Shown here: piece after piece, positions 46,271 through 54,724 of the stretch
Numbering within the stretch: position 1 is the first letter of the stretch
Layout of the letters: each line of letters starts with the position of its first letter
Source of the DNA: Roseomonas indoligenes
GTDB taxonomy: Bacteria; Pseudomonadota; Alphaproteobacteria; Acetobacterales; Acetobacteraceae
DNA length: 64,000 nucleotides
NCBI RefSeq assembly: GCF_017813365.1
Contig: NZ_JAGIZA010000013.1
Location: forward strand, 117,353-181,352
Direction: 5' to 3'
Made by a program: the position numbers and the translations under genes
Notes under the pieces: generated by a model
What the model saw: only the letters and a program-made list of their open reading frames with translations
What the model was told of the DNA's origin: nothing
Database searches by the model: none

Positions 46271-46696
46271 GTGGGCGGCGATCTCGATATGCTCTTCGGT
46301 CCAGCAGGGCCTGGCATCATCTCCCGGGATTTCGGGGATGAGATGGTCGTGGCGAACCTGGATACCGGGATCTTCTATAGCCTTGGCGGCTCGGCTTCCA
46401 GGATCTGGTCTGGACTGAACAGCGGTTACACCGGCCGACAGATCGCCGCTTCCTTTCCGCAGGACGCCGCCGCCTCGGTCAGCGAATTCCTGGCACAGCT
46501 CCTTGCGGAAGGACTGCTGGTTCCCGCCGAAGCCCCGGTGCTGAATCCTCGCGGACTTCCCGGCACTCCCACTTTCGACGCACCGACGCTCGAACGGTTC
46601 GACGATCTGCAAGGGCTGCTTCTGATCGACCCGATCCACGACGTTGGTGAGGCCGGATGGCCCTTGCTGCCGCAGACCGCGATAGCCGCCGAATAG
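46271..46696 (+). CDS. PqqD-like RRE-domain protein
   Basis: A 141-aa protein. Residues of about 10-85 (ISRDFGDEMVVANLDTGIFYSLGGSASRIW, then GYTGRQIAASFP and VSEFLAQLLAEGLLVPAE) match the PqqD/RRE fold, a winged helix that binds RiPP leader peptides. The C-terminal 35 residues carry FDDLQGLLLIDPIHDVGEAGWP, an acidic-hydrophobic tail not needed for the RRE, which could be a docking or substrate-like segment. AGGAGG (46261-46266) selects the GTG at 46271; ATG at 46289 is the alternative. Its end overlaps the kinase gene by 40 bp. First gene of a five-gene cassette. Confidence 0.82.
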   Translation: MGGDLDMLFGPAGPGIISRDFGDEMVVANLDTGIFYSLGGSASRIWSGLNSGYTGRQIAASFPQDAAASVSEFLAQLLAEGLLVPAEAPVLNPRGLPGTPTFDAPTLERFDDLQGLLLIDPIHDVGEAGWPLLPQTAIAAE

Positions 46697-47712
46697 CCTC
46701 CGAAGAGGACGGGTCGCTGGTTGCCGCCACCATCGCGGCAGCTGCCGAACAGCCGGCGGTCCAAGCCCGGCAGGTTGCGATCGGCAGCCTGAAGCTACGG
46801 CTTCATTTCCTGACACACGCCCTGGCCGCGATGTTCGCCGGCGCCTTCGCGGCGGCGCCGGAGGATGGCGCCGGCGGGGAAAGCTGGGAACTGACAGTCG
46901 CCGATGGGTCCTGCGGCATGCCGCCTCCGGCCCTGGTTCCGCCCGACCGTGACGGCGACATGCTCCTGCATGCCGATGCTGAATCCTACATCCTCTGGAT
47001 GGGGCGCCACGCGCAGGCGCTGTACGCCGTGGACCGGCGGAGACGGCGTGCGCTCTACTGGGTCGAGGACGCGGCGCGCGTGCCGGCCTGGGAACGATCC
47101 CGTCCCTTCCTGCCCATCCTCCAGGCCATGCTCGACGGCACGCCCTGGATCGCGGTGCACGGTGCGGCCATCGCCTGGCAGGGGCGAGCGGTGCTGCTCG
47201 CCGGGCCAGGGCGGGCAGGCAAGACAAGCCTCGCGCTGGCCGGACTTGCCGCCGGGTGGCGCTTCGCGGGCGACGACTTCGTGCTGGTCCGCACCGATGC
47301 CTCACCGGAGGTGGCGGCGCTCTACGCGACGGCCCGACTGCGCGACGACATGCTCGGGCGTTTCGGTGCGCTGGAACCCGCGCGGCGCGAGATCTCTTTC
47401 GACGACGGCGAGCGACGGCATGAACTGGCGTTCAACACGCTGCCCGGACCGCTCGCGATCGGCGGCGCACCGCTCGCCGCCGTGCTGCTGCTCGACCGTC
47501 GCGGCGCAGCGAAACCGGTTTTTGCCCCGGTAACCCGCACCGCCCTGCTGAACGCGCTCGCGGCCACCACGGCCGTTGCCACGCCCGGCCATGAGCCCGC
47601 GCGGATGGGCAAGCTGCTCAACCTGCTCGCTGCGCCGCTTGTGCCGCGCCGCTTCGATCCCGGACGGGATTTCGCCGCGGCCCTCGCCGCCCTCGCCGAG
47701 GCCGTGGCGTGA
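46657..47712 (+). CDS. HprK-related kinase
   Basis: A 351-aa protein related to HPr serine kinase C-terminal domains. Seen: an N-terminal beta-rich region with a conserved-looking VDRRRRRALYWVEDAARVPAWERSRPF, then AVHGAAIAWQGRAVLLAGPGRAGKTSLAL with the Walker A near residues 183-190, and GWRFAGDDFVLV as the acidic strand. Such kinases occur beside PqqD proteins and in lasso-peptide clusters, where some phosphorylate the precursor. The start at 46657 lies within the PqqD gene, and the stop overlaps the next GTG (GTGA). Substrate unknown; phosphorylation of a peptide or sugar is inferred. Confidence 0.85.
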   Translation: MALAAADRDSRRIASEEDGSLVAATIAAAAEQPAVQARQVAIGSLKLRLHFLTHALAAMFAGAFAAAPEDGAGGESWELTVADGSCGMPPPALVPPDRDGDMLLHADAESYILWMGRHAQALYAVDRRRRRALYWVEDAARVPAWERSRPFLPILQAMLDGTPWIAVHGAAIAWQGRAVLLAGPGRAGKTSLALAGLAAGWRFAGDDFVLVRTDASPEVAALYATARLRDDMLGRFGALEPARREISFDDGERRHELAFNTLPGPLAIGGAPLAAVLLLDRRGAAKPVFAPVTRTALLNALAATTAVATPGHEPARMGKLLNLLAAPLVPRRFDPGRDFAAALAALAEAVA

Positions 47713-48401
47713 TCGGAGATCACGGCGGTCTGACGATCAGCGCGATCATCCCCGTGCACAATGGCGCTGCCCTGGTCGGCGAGGCGATCCGCAGCGTTCG
47801 CGCGCAACGGCCGCCGGTGCACGAGCTGATCGTTGTGGATGATGGGTCGGAGGACGGGACCGCCGCCGCGGTCCGGCAGACCGATCCGGAAGTGCGGCTG
47901 CTTCGGCAGGCCCGGCGCGGCCCGGCCGGCGCCCGCAACCATGGGGCCGCCGTGGCGAACGGAGACCTGCTCGCCTTCCTGGACCATGACGACCTCTGGC
48001 CGCCTGGGCGCAACGCGGCGCTGCTTGCCGGGCTCGCGGCCGATCCCTCGGCCGGCATGGTCTGCGGACGCCTCCGGATCGAGGAGATGCCCGGCGCCGT
48101 GCCCGACCCACGCCTTCGCATGGCCGACGGGGCACAAGTTCCGTTCCTCCTGGGAAGTGCGCTGATCCGCCTTCCAACCTGGCACGCCCTCGGCGGCCTC
48201 AGGGCGGTCCATGACCGGGCCGAGGACCTGGACTTCTATCTTCGCCTGCGCGAGGCGGAGGTGCCGGTCGCCATGGTGGATGCGCCGGCGCTGACCTATC
48301 GCATGCATGGCGGCAACCGCTCCCGCGCGGCGCTGGGCCCGGCGGCCATGCTGGCCGCCATGCGCGCGGCGGTGCTGCGGCGCCAGGGGGCGCCGACTTG
48401 A
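47709..48401 (+). CDS. Glycosyltransferase family 2 (GT-A)
   Basis: A 230-aa GT-A glycosyltransferase. Seen: SAIIPVHNGAALVGEAIRSV at the N-terminus, VVDDGSEDGT, RGPAGARNHGAA and the metal motif in FLDHDDLW; then an acceptor half with EDLDFYLRL and RMHGGNRS. The GTG start overlaps the kinase stop. It moves a sugar from a nucleotide donor to an unknown acceptor; no membrane segment is present. The short C-terminal part suggests a small soluble acceptor or a peptide rather than a lipid-linked polymer. Confidence 0.88.
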   Translation: MIGDHGGLTISAIIPVHNGAALVGEAIRSVRAQRPPVHELIVVDDGSEDGTAAAVRQTDPEVRLLRQARRGPAGARNHGAAVANGDLLAFLDHDDLWPPGRNAALLAGLAADPSAGMVCGRLRIEEMPGAVPDPRLRMADGAQVPFLLGSALIRLPTWHALGGLRAVHDRAEDLDFYLRLREAEVPVAMVDAPALTYRMHGGNRSRAALGPAAMLAAMRAAVLRRQGAPT

Positions 48402-49108
48402 CTCGGGGGATGCGGATCTCGGTCCTGCTCCCCTGCTGGAACGCCGCCGCCTATGTCGGGGAGGCCCTGCGCTCCGTGCTGGAGCAGAACCCGGCCCCGG
48501 CGGATGTGATCGCGGTGGATGACGGCTCGACCGATGCGACGGCTGCGGTGCTGGAGAGCTTCGGGTCGCGCGTGACCGTTCTCCGCCAGCCGAACCGCGG
48601 CGTCGCGGCGGCCTTGAACGCGGCGGCCGCCAGGGCCACCGGCGAGGCGCTGGCCTTCCTTGATGCCGACGATCTCTGGTTGCCCGGGAAGCTCGCCCTG
48701 CAGGGCGCGGCGCTGGCCGGGGATGCGACACTGGATGGGGCCTTCGGCCATATCCGCAATTTCGTCAGCCCCGAACTTTCTGACGCGGAGAGCCGCGCCC
48801 TCAGCGCCGTCACGGCGCTGGATCCACAGCCGGGCCTCGCCAAAGGCACCCTGCTGCTGCGCCGGACCGCCTTCGACCGGATCGGCAACTTCGAGGAGGA
48901 GCGACGTGGTGCCGATTTCATCGCCTGGTACGCGCGCGCGATGACGCTTGGCTTCTGCTGGACGATGCTGCCGGACCTCGTCTGCGCGCGGCGCCTGCAC
49001 CGCGGCAACATGGGCCGGTACGATCGGGCCCGCCAGCACGGCGACTACCTGCTGGTCATGAAGGCTTACCTCGATGCACGGCGCTCCCGCCGCGAGTCCG
49101 GCGCCTGA
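48398..49108 (+). CDS. Glycosyltransferase family 2 (GT-A), second copy
   Basis: A 236-aa GT-A enzyme similar in plan to the preceding one. Seen: ISVLLPCWNAAAYVGEALRSVL, AVDDGSTDATAAV, RQPNRGVAAALNAAAARA, the metal motif in FLDADDLWLPGK, and a C-terminal ARRLHRGNMGRY that parallels the MHGGNRS of the first copy. The frame opens with a TTG overlapping the previous stop; ATG at 48410 is the alternative start. The two enzymes look like diverged tandem duplicates. Confidence 0.87.
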   Translation: MTRGMRISVLLPCWNAAAYVGEALRSVLEQNPAPADVIAVDDGSTDATAAVLESFGSRVTVLRQPNRGVAAALNAAAARATGEALAFLDADDLWLPGKLALQGAALAGDATLDGAFGHIRNFVSPELSDAESRALSAVTALDPQPGLAKGTLLLRRTAFDRIGNFEEERRGADFIAWYARAMTLGFCWTMLPDLVCARRLHRGNMGRYDRARQHGDYLLVMKAYLDARRSRRESGA

Positions 49109-49113
49109 GTGCC

Positions 49114-51087
49114 GTGCGGATGGGGTTGCCCCTGATCCCGGACCGCGACCGCTGGCTTCTGGAAGCCTGCCTGCGACCGCCATCCGAAGCACGGGCCGCC
49201 TTCGCGGCGTGGCGGGACTTCGCCGATCCGGCGGAGATGGAAGGGCGTGACCTGCGCCTTATGCCGCTCCTCCACGCCAATCTCCGCCGGGCCGGAGTGA
49301 AGGATCCAAAGCTGGCCTGGCTCGGGGGCCAGGCCAAGCACATCTGGCTGACGGGGGCCTTGCGGCTTCGCAGCCTGCAGCAGGGCCTGTGCACGCTGGA
49401 GGCAGCGGGGATCCCGGTGGTGCTCATGAAGGGGGCGGCGCTGCTGGCCCGGTGGCGTGCGGAAGCCGAGCTGCGCCCGATGGGCGACTTCGATCTCCTA
49501 CTGCCGCGCGAACGGCTGCGCGACGCCCTGGGCGCGCTGCAGGCCGACGGCTGGGGTGGCCCGGCGCCCGCGACGGTGACCGAGACCGACCTGCGCCGCT
49601 TCCATGCTCTGGGCGTGCCGGGCCCGTCCACGAGCCTTCTCGACCTCCACTGGCGCCCGGCCGCGGCCATCGGTGACCCGGCCCATGCGGAGGGCGTCAT
49701 GTCGCGAGCCGTCGGCGGCACTCTCAACGGAATGCCGCTGCGCATCGCCGGATTGACGGACCACCTGTTCGTGCTCCTCGCGCATGCCTTCCACGACACC
49801 GTGATCGGCCGGCATGACTGGGTGGCGGAGGCGGCGCTGCTGTTGCGGCATGGCGGGGAAGGGACCTGGGACTGGCCTCTGCTTCGCGGCCTGTCCCGAC
49901 GGTACCGGTTGGAAGCCTGGACCTCGGAGGCGCTGGCCCTGGTCGCCGACATCGCGCTCCTGCCGCTGCCGCGCGGTGTGTCCTCGCTGCCCCGCTGGCG
50001 CCTGCCTTTCCAGAACTGGGAGCTGACGAGGCGCGGGCGGGAGACGGAGAGCCCGCTGGCCGCCTTGGCCCGCCGACATGGCGGGGCAGCCCGGGGCCTG
50101 ATCTCGGCCGGCCCTTCGCAGCCGCCACGCGAAAGGCCAGCCTCGGCATTGCGGCGGGTCCTCCGTCAGGCAGGACCGCTAGCGGATTTCGCGGAACTGC
50201 GCTCAGAAGGGTTTAACGCCGGGCAGGATCATGGCGGCGGCTCCTTCGTCCAGGGCTGGTCGGTGCCGGAACCCATGGGGCGCTGGACGGACGGGGACAC
50301 GGCCCTCCTGGTGCTGCGATGCCTTGGCCGGCCCGGCGAACGGCTTCCGCTGCGGATGACCCTGGTTCCCCATGTCCCGGAGGGAGCGCCTGGCCTGGCC
50401 GTTTCCATCTGGGCGGGCGGAGAGGTCGTCTCCCGGCGCGGCACCGAGCTGCTTCCCGCCCCGTTCGCGTTCCACCTGGAAGGCGCGCTGCACGCGTGGA
50501 GGGGGGAAGCCATACTGCCGGTGTGGTTCCGCTTCGAGGGACTCCCCTCGATCAGGAACCGGGTGCGGCACGACTGGGATCGGGCGCTCGGCGTCTTCCT
50601 GCAACGGATCGATGCGGCAATGCCGGAAGCCTTCCCGGTGCTCGACGGGGTAGTGGCCGTGGCCAGCCCGCGGGCAGCCGTGGCGGCCTGGTCCGGGTGG
50701 GGCGATCCGGAACCCTACGGCCGCTGGACGATCGGCAACGAGGCGCAGTTCCACCTCCGTCTGCCGGATGCAGGGGTCCTGCCGGGGCGGCTACGGCTGG
50801 AATTCGTATGCGCCTTCGCGCCCGACGCTTCCGGACAGGCCGTGGGCGTGCTGCTGGATGGCGCGCCCATGACCCGTTTCGTGCTGTCGGGCGCTGGCGC
50901 GACCGCCGCGCCCGGGCCGGTGCCGGGCGGCAGGTTGGATATTCCCCTGCCACCCGGGCTGCGACACGGTGTGCCGTTGATCGTTCGGCTGCGGCCCGAG
51001 CGGCCCACTTCGCCCTTGTCCGTCGGCTTCTCGAATGACCCGCGGCCGCTCGGGGTCATGCTGGGACGGATCGTTCCGCTGCCATGA
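49114..51087 (+). CDS. Nucleotidyltransferase-family protein with duplicated C-terminal beta module
   Basis: A 657-aa protein. The N-terminal half resembles the nucleotidyltransferase family often found in polysaccharide and RiPP loci: VVLMKGAALLARW and then RPMGDFDLLLP with the Gly-Asp-x-Asp active-site pattern near residue 128. The C-terminal half has two similar modules, starting GWSVPEPMGRWTDG (about residue 380) and GWGDPEPYGRWTIG (about residue 526), each followed by beta-strand-rich sequence, probably a carbohydrate-type beta-sandwich. The start is GTG at 49114 or ATG at 49120, 5 bp after the second glycosyltransferase. Last gene of the cassette. Role unknown; nucleotide or sugar modification is likely. 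Confidence 0.8.
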   Translation: MRMGLPLIPDRDRWLLEACLRPPSEARAAFAAWRDFADPAEMEGRDLRLMPLLHANLRRAGVKDPKLAWLGGQAKHIWLTGALRLRSLQQGLCTLEAAGIPVVLMKGAALLARWRAEAELRPMGDFDLLLPRERLRDALGALQADGWGGPAPATVTETDLRRFHALGVPGPSTSLLDLHWRPAAAIGDPAHAEGVMSRAVGGTLNGMPLRIAGLTDHLFVLLAHAFHDTVIGRHDWVAEAALLLRHGGEGTWDWPLLRGLSRRYRLEAWTSEALALVADIALLPLPRGVSSLPRWRLPFQNWELTRRGRETESPLAALARRHGGAARGLISAGPSQPPRERPASALRRVLRQAGPLADFAELRSEGFNAGQDHGGGSFVQGWSVPEPMGRWTDGDTALLVLRCLGRPGERLPLRMTLVPHVPEGAPGLAVSIWAGGEVVSRRGTELLPAPFAFHLEGALHAWRGEAILPVWFRFEGLPSIRNRVRHDWDRALGVFLQRIDAAMPEAFPVLDGVVAVASPRAAVAAWSGWGDPEPYGRWTIGNEAQFHLRLPDAGVLPGRLRLEFVCAFAPDASGQAVGVLLDGAPMTRFVLSGAGATAAPGPVPGGRLDIPLPPGLRHGVPLIVRLRPERPTSPLSVGFSNDPRPLGVMLGRIVPLP

Positions 51088-51201
51088 AGCAGGCGCATTC
51101 AACTTGAAATGAAGACCTTCCCGCGGGCTGCCCGCCCGTCACCAATTTACCTTGGAGCATGAGGCGCCCTGAAGTCCGGGATATGGGAGCCTAGGTTACC
51201 G

Positions 51202-51970
51202 ATGGCCTTCCCTTCCCATTCCATGGCCCTGGAATATGCTCCTCGTGGGTTGATCGGCGTACTGACGCCGCAGGCGAACACGACGGTGGAGCCGGAGCTT
51301 GCCGCGCTTCTGCCACCCGGCGTCGCGATGGTCGACGCGCGCCTCACCGGCCCCAGGCCGGGCATGGTGGAACGGCTGCTGGATTATCTTCGCGATCTCG
51401 AGGAAGCAGCGGCGCGATCCGCCAACGCCCCTGTGAGCGCCATAGCCTTCGCCTGTACCGGCTCATCCTACTACGCCGGCCCGCTGGAAGAGACCGCCAT
51501 CGTCGCCCGCATGGTGGCGGCGCCCGGGTGCCGGTGGTGACAGCTGGGCAGGCCGTCCGGGACGCACTCCGGGCCCTGTCGGCGCGGCGCATCGGGCTGG
51601 TCTCGCCCTATCCGGATGTGCTGGCGCGCGCGGCCATCGGCTCCTGGGAGGCGCAGGGCTTCGGAGACGCGCGCGTCTCCGACTCCACCCTACGGCGCGG
51701 CGCATCCCACCCGATCTACGCGATGGACAGCACCGGCGCGCAGGCGGTGCTGGAAGCATTGGATCCCGTGGGCCTGGACGCGATCGTCATGCTGGGAAGG
51801 GGGATGCCGACCTTGCGGCCCATCCTCGCCCATAGGATGCGAGACGCGTGCCCGTGCTGTCCTGCATGTTGTGCCTGGCTTGGCGCAGCGTAGAGGCCGC
51901 GACGGGAGGAAGGGCTGACGCGGCCAGCCTGGAGGGCTGGCTCAGTGGAGAGACCTGGCGCCGGTGGTGA
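51202..51970 (+). pseudogene. Maleate isomerase/arylmalonate decarboxylase-like gene with two frameshifts
   Basis: The first frame (from ATG 51202) reads APRGLIGVLTPQANTTVEPEL and IAFACTGSSYYAG, typical of the maleate isomerase branch of the Asp/Glu racemase superfamily with the first Cys present. It breaks near 51530; the next frame continues VPVVTAGQAVRDALRALSARRIGLVSPYP. It breaks again near 51850, after which a third frame gives VPVLSCMLCLAWRSVEAA with the second Cys, ending at 51970. All parts are in the right order, so an intact gene of about 250 codons was present. Either a decayed gene or two base-calling errors. Confidence 0.75.
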
Positions 51971-52018
51971 CAGCTTCGGTACGAAATCGAGTAGGCCGGT
52001 GCCGGGCCTGACAGAACA

Positions 52019-52825
52019 CTAGCGCGCGGGAATTCCCCCAGCCCCGCCGCGGAGGCGCCGAAGCAGCGCGTCGATGCCGAGGGCGAGAGCCGTGACGGCG
52101 ATCAGCAGGCTCGACACCGCCGCAATGGTCGGCTCCACCTCCAACAGCAGGCTGTTCCAGATCCGGACCGGCAGGGTTTCCGAACGGAAGCCAGCCAGGA
52201 AGATCGAGATCACCAGTTCGTCGAAGGACGTCAGGAAGGCGAAGAGGGCGGCGGAGACCACGCCCGGCAGGGCGATGGGCAGCACGACACGGCGGAAAAC
52301 GCCCCAGCGCGTGCAGCCGAACACCATCGCCGCCCGCTCCAGCACGGGATCCACGGTCCGAAGCGCGGATTGAAGGATCACGAGAACGACGGGCAGCGCG
52401 ACGATTGAATGGGCAACGGCGATCCACGGCCGGACGCCGACGAGGCCGAGGCGCGAGGACAGGAAATAGATCGCCACGGCCGTGATCACGTGCGGCACGA
52501 TCACGGGCGTGAGCAGCAGCGCGGCGATGACGCGCTTGAGCGGGAACTCCGCCCGCACCATCGCATAGGCCGCCAGGAAGCCGAGCGAGGTCGAGATAAG
52601 GGAAGCCATGACGGCGATCATCACGGAGTTGGCGATCGCCTGCCGCCAGCGTGGATCGCCCAGAAAACGCTCGTACCACTGGGTGGAGAAGCTCTCCGGC
52701 GGGAACTTCAGGTAGCCGTCGCCGGAGAAGGAGGCGATGGCAACGATGACGATCGGCGCCAGCATCCCGGCGCAGAGAAGCGTCACCATCACCTTGAGCA
52801 GGGTGGAACGCAGGACCGGACCCAT
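52019..52825 (-). CDS. ABC transporter permease (PotC-like)
   Basis: A 268-aa inner-membrane permease with about six hydrophobic segments. Seen: the spermidine/putrescine-type start (LLCAGMLAPIVIVAIASFS, LKFPPESFSTQWYERFL) and the EAA-type loop ERAAMVFGCTRWGVFRRVVLPIALPG that contacts the ATPase. ATG at 52825 overlaps the stop of the first permease (TGATG). Last gene of the amine/amino-acid operon. Confidence 0.9.
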   Translation of the reverse strand: MGPVLRSTLLKVMVTLLCAGMLAPIVIVAIASFSGDGYLKFPPESFSTQWYERFLGDPRWRQAIANSVMIAVMASLISTSLGFLAAYAMVRAEFPLKRVIAALLLTPVIVPHVITAVAIYFLSSRLGLVGVRPWIAVAHSIVALPVVLVILQSALRTVDPVLERAAMVFGCTRWGVFRRVVLPIALPGVVSAALFAFLTSFDELVISIFLAGFRSETLPVRIWNSLLLEVEPTIAAVSSLLIAVTALALGIDALLRRLRGGAGGIPAR

Positions 52826-53661
52826 CAGCGTGCGGCCTCCCCGGGCTCGGCGAAGCGGCTGTAGACCGCGTAGAGGGTGAGGGTCACGGCGAGAAGCACC
52901 ACCGTCATCATGGCCGCAGCGGGCCAGTTCTGGGTGATCTCCACCTCCCGCTCGATCAGCATGGCGATCATGACGTCCGACGGGCCGCCCATCAGGGCGG
53001 GGGTCACGAAGAAGCCGATCGCCAGGATGAAGGTGATCAGCACGCCGGCCACCACCCCGTGCATGGTCAGCGGCACGAAAACGCGGCGGAACACCTGTGC
53101 GGGCGTCGCCCCCATTCCCTCCGCCGCCTGCAGCAGCCGGTGGTCCACCGCCTTCATGGCCGCGTAGAGCGTCAGCACCATATAGGGCAGCAGGACATAG
53201 GTCATGCCGATCACGACGCCGAGCCGGTTGTAGAGAAGCTGCAGCGGCTCCTCCACGATCCCCAGCCCCAGCAGGATCTGGTTGATCAGCCCGTTGCGCC
53301 CCAGCAGCACCATCCAGGCATAGGTCCGCACGATGGTGCTGGTGAAGTAGGGCAGCACGATGCATAGCAGGATGGCGGTGAAGGCCAGCCCCCGCGCGCG
53401 GGACAGCACGTAGGACATGGGATAGCCGATCACGAGCGCGAGCAACGTGACGACGGCCCCGATCCAGCCCGTGTTCACCAGGGACCGGCCGACGCCGCCG
53501 GAGAACAGCACCGCCTCCGCCTCCTCCACCAGCTCGGACCAAGTGGCGAATTCCTGCATCGAGCCGAAGAGGAACCAGGCAATCGGGATCAGGAACAGCG
53601 CGGCGAGCAGCAGGAGCGAGGGCAGCAGGAGCAGCAAGGCCCCCTGAGTGCGAATGGGCAT
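52825..53661 (-). CDS. ABC transporter permease (PotB-like)
   Basis: A 278-aa inner-membrane permease. Seen: LLLLPSLLLLAALFLIPIAWF as TM1, a periplasmic loop with FATWSELVEEAEAV, GYPMSYVLSRARG, and the coupling loop LQAAEGMGATPAQVFRRVFVPLTMHG. It begins 4 bp after the ATPase gene and overlaps the second permease by one base. With its neighbours it forms a complete type I importer of the polyamine class. Confidence 0.9.
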   Translation of the reverse strand: MPIRTQGALLLLLPSLLLLAALFLIPIAWFLFGSMQEFATWSELVEEAEAVLFSGGVGRSLVNTGWIGAVVTLLALVIGYPMSYVLSRARGLAFTAILLCIVLPYFTSTIVRTYAWMVLLGRNGLINQILLGLGIVEEPLQLLYNRLGVVIGMTYVLLPYMVLTLYAAMKAVDHRLLQAAEGMGATPAQVFRRVFVPLTMHGVVAGVLITFILAIGFFVTPALMGGPSDVMIAMLIEREVEITQNWPAAAMMTVVLLAVTLTLYAVYSRFAEPGEAAR

Positions 53662-53665
53662 CGGA

Positions 53666-54724
53666 TCAGGCCGCCAGCAGCCGGCTGTCTTCGGCGCGCC
53701 AGCTCAGCTGTACCGCCTCGCCGGGCGGGTGCAGGGTGATCCCCGCCGCATTGGCGGCATCGCAGAGAACCAGGGCGCCCTCGGCCACCTCCACCTCGTA
53801 GCGGACGACATTGCCGAGGAAGGAGGCGTGGCGCACCCGCCCCGGCAGGGAGTTGGGCCCGGCCCCGGCGCCCGCGCCGGCGATCGAGACCTTCTCGGGG
53901 CGCACGAAGAGCCTGCCCTCCGCGGCCTCGACGCGCCCGACGCCGGCCTGGATCGGCATCCCGCCCGGCCCCGCGAAGCGGTCCCCGTCCCTGCGCGCGA
54001 CGAGAAGGTTCGCCTCCCCCAGGAAGGCGGCGACGAAGGTGGAGTCAGGGCGCTCATACACCTCGCGCGGCGGCCCCATTTGCGCGATCCGGCCGTGGTT
54101 CATGATCGCGATCCGGTCGGACATGGTGAGCGCCTCCTCCTGGTCGTGGGTGACGTAGATCACCGTCGTGCCCAGGCGGCGCGAGATCTCCTTGATCTCC
54201 ACCTGCATGTGGTAGCGCAGGTTCTTGTCCAGCGCGCCCAGCGGCTCGTCCATCAGCACCACGCGCGGATGCGCGACAATGGCGCGCGCCAGCGCCACGC
54301 GCTGCTGCTGCCCGCCGGAGAGCTGCCGGGCGTAGCGCCGCTCGAACCCCGTCAGCTTAACCATGGCCAGGGCCTCGGTGACCCGGGCCTGGATCTCGGC
54401 CTTGGGCGCACCCTTCACGGAGAGCGGGAAGGCCACGTTCTCCGCCACGTCGAGATGCGGGAAGATCGCGTAGTTCTGGAACACCATACCAAGCCCGCGC
54501 CCGCGCGGCGGGACATGGGTCATGTCCTGACCGTTCAGCATCACGCGCCCCGCATCGGCCGTGACGAAGCCGGCCAGCATGGAGAGCGTGGTGGTCTTGC
54601 CGCTGCCGGAGGGACCGAGCAGCGTGAAGAACTCCCCCGGCGGAATGGTGAGGGACACGTCCGACACCACCGTCTCCGAGCCGTATCGCTTCGTCACGCC
54701 CTCAAGGGCGACTGCACCCTCCAT
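53666..54724 (-). CDS. ABC transporter ATP-binding protein (PotA-like)
   Basis: A 352-aa ATPase. Seen: Walker A in GPSGSGKTTTL, the Q-loop in VFQNYAIFPHLDV, the ABC signature LSGGQQQRVALARAI, Walker B VVLMDEPLGALD, the H-loop VTHDQEEAL and a C-terminal TOBE-type regulatory domain (residues of about 240-350). ATG at 54724 overlaps the binding-protein stop (TGATG). It drives uptake through the two permeases downstream. Confidence 0.93.
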   Translation of the reverse strand: MEGAVALEGVTKRYGSETVVSDVSLTIPPGEFFTLLGPSGSGKTTTLSMLAGFVTADAGRVMLNGQDMTHVPPRGRGLGMVFQNYAIFPHLDVAENVAFPLSVKGAPKAEIQARVTEALAMVKLTGFERRYARQLSGGQQQRVALARAIVAHPRVVLMDEPLGALDKNLRYHMQVEIKEISRRLGTTVIYVTHDQEEALTMSDRIAIMNHGRIAQMGPPREVYERPDSTFVAAFLGEANLLVARRDGDRFAGPGGMPIQAGVGRVEAAEGRLFVRPEKVSIAGAGAGAGPNSLPGRVRHASFLGNVVRYEVEVAEGALVLCDAANAAGITLHPPGEAVQLSWRAEDSRLLAA

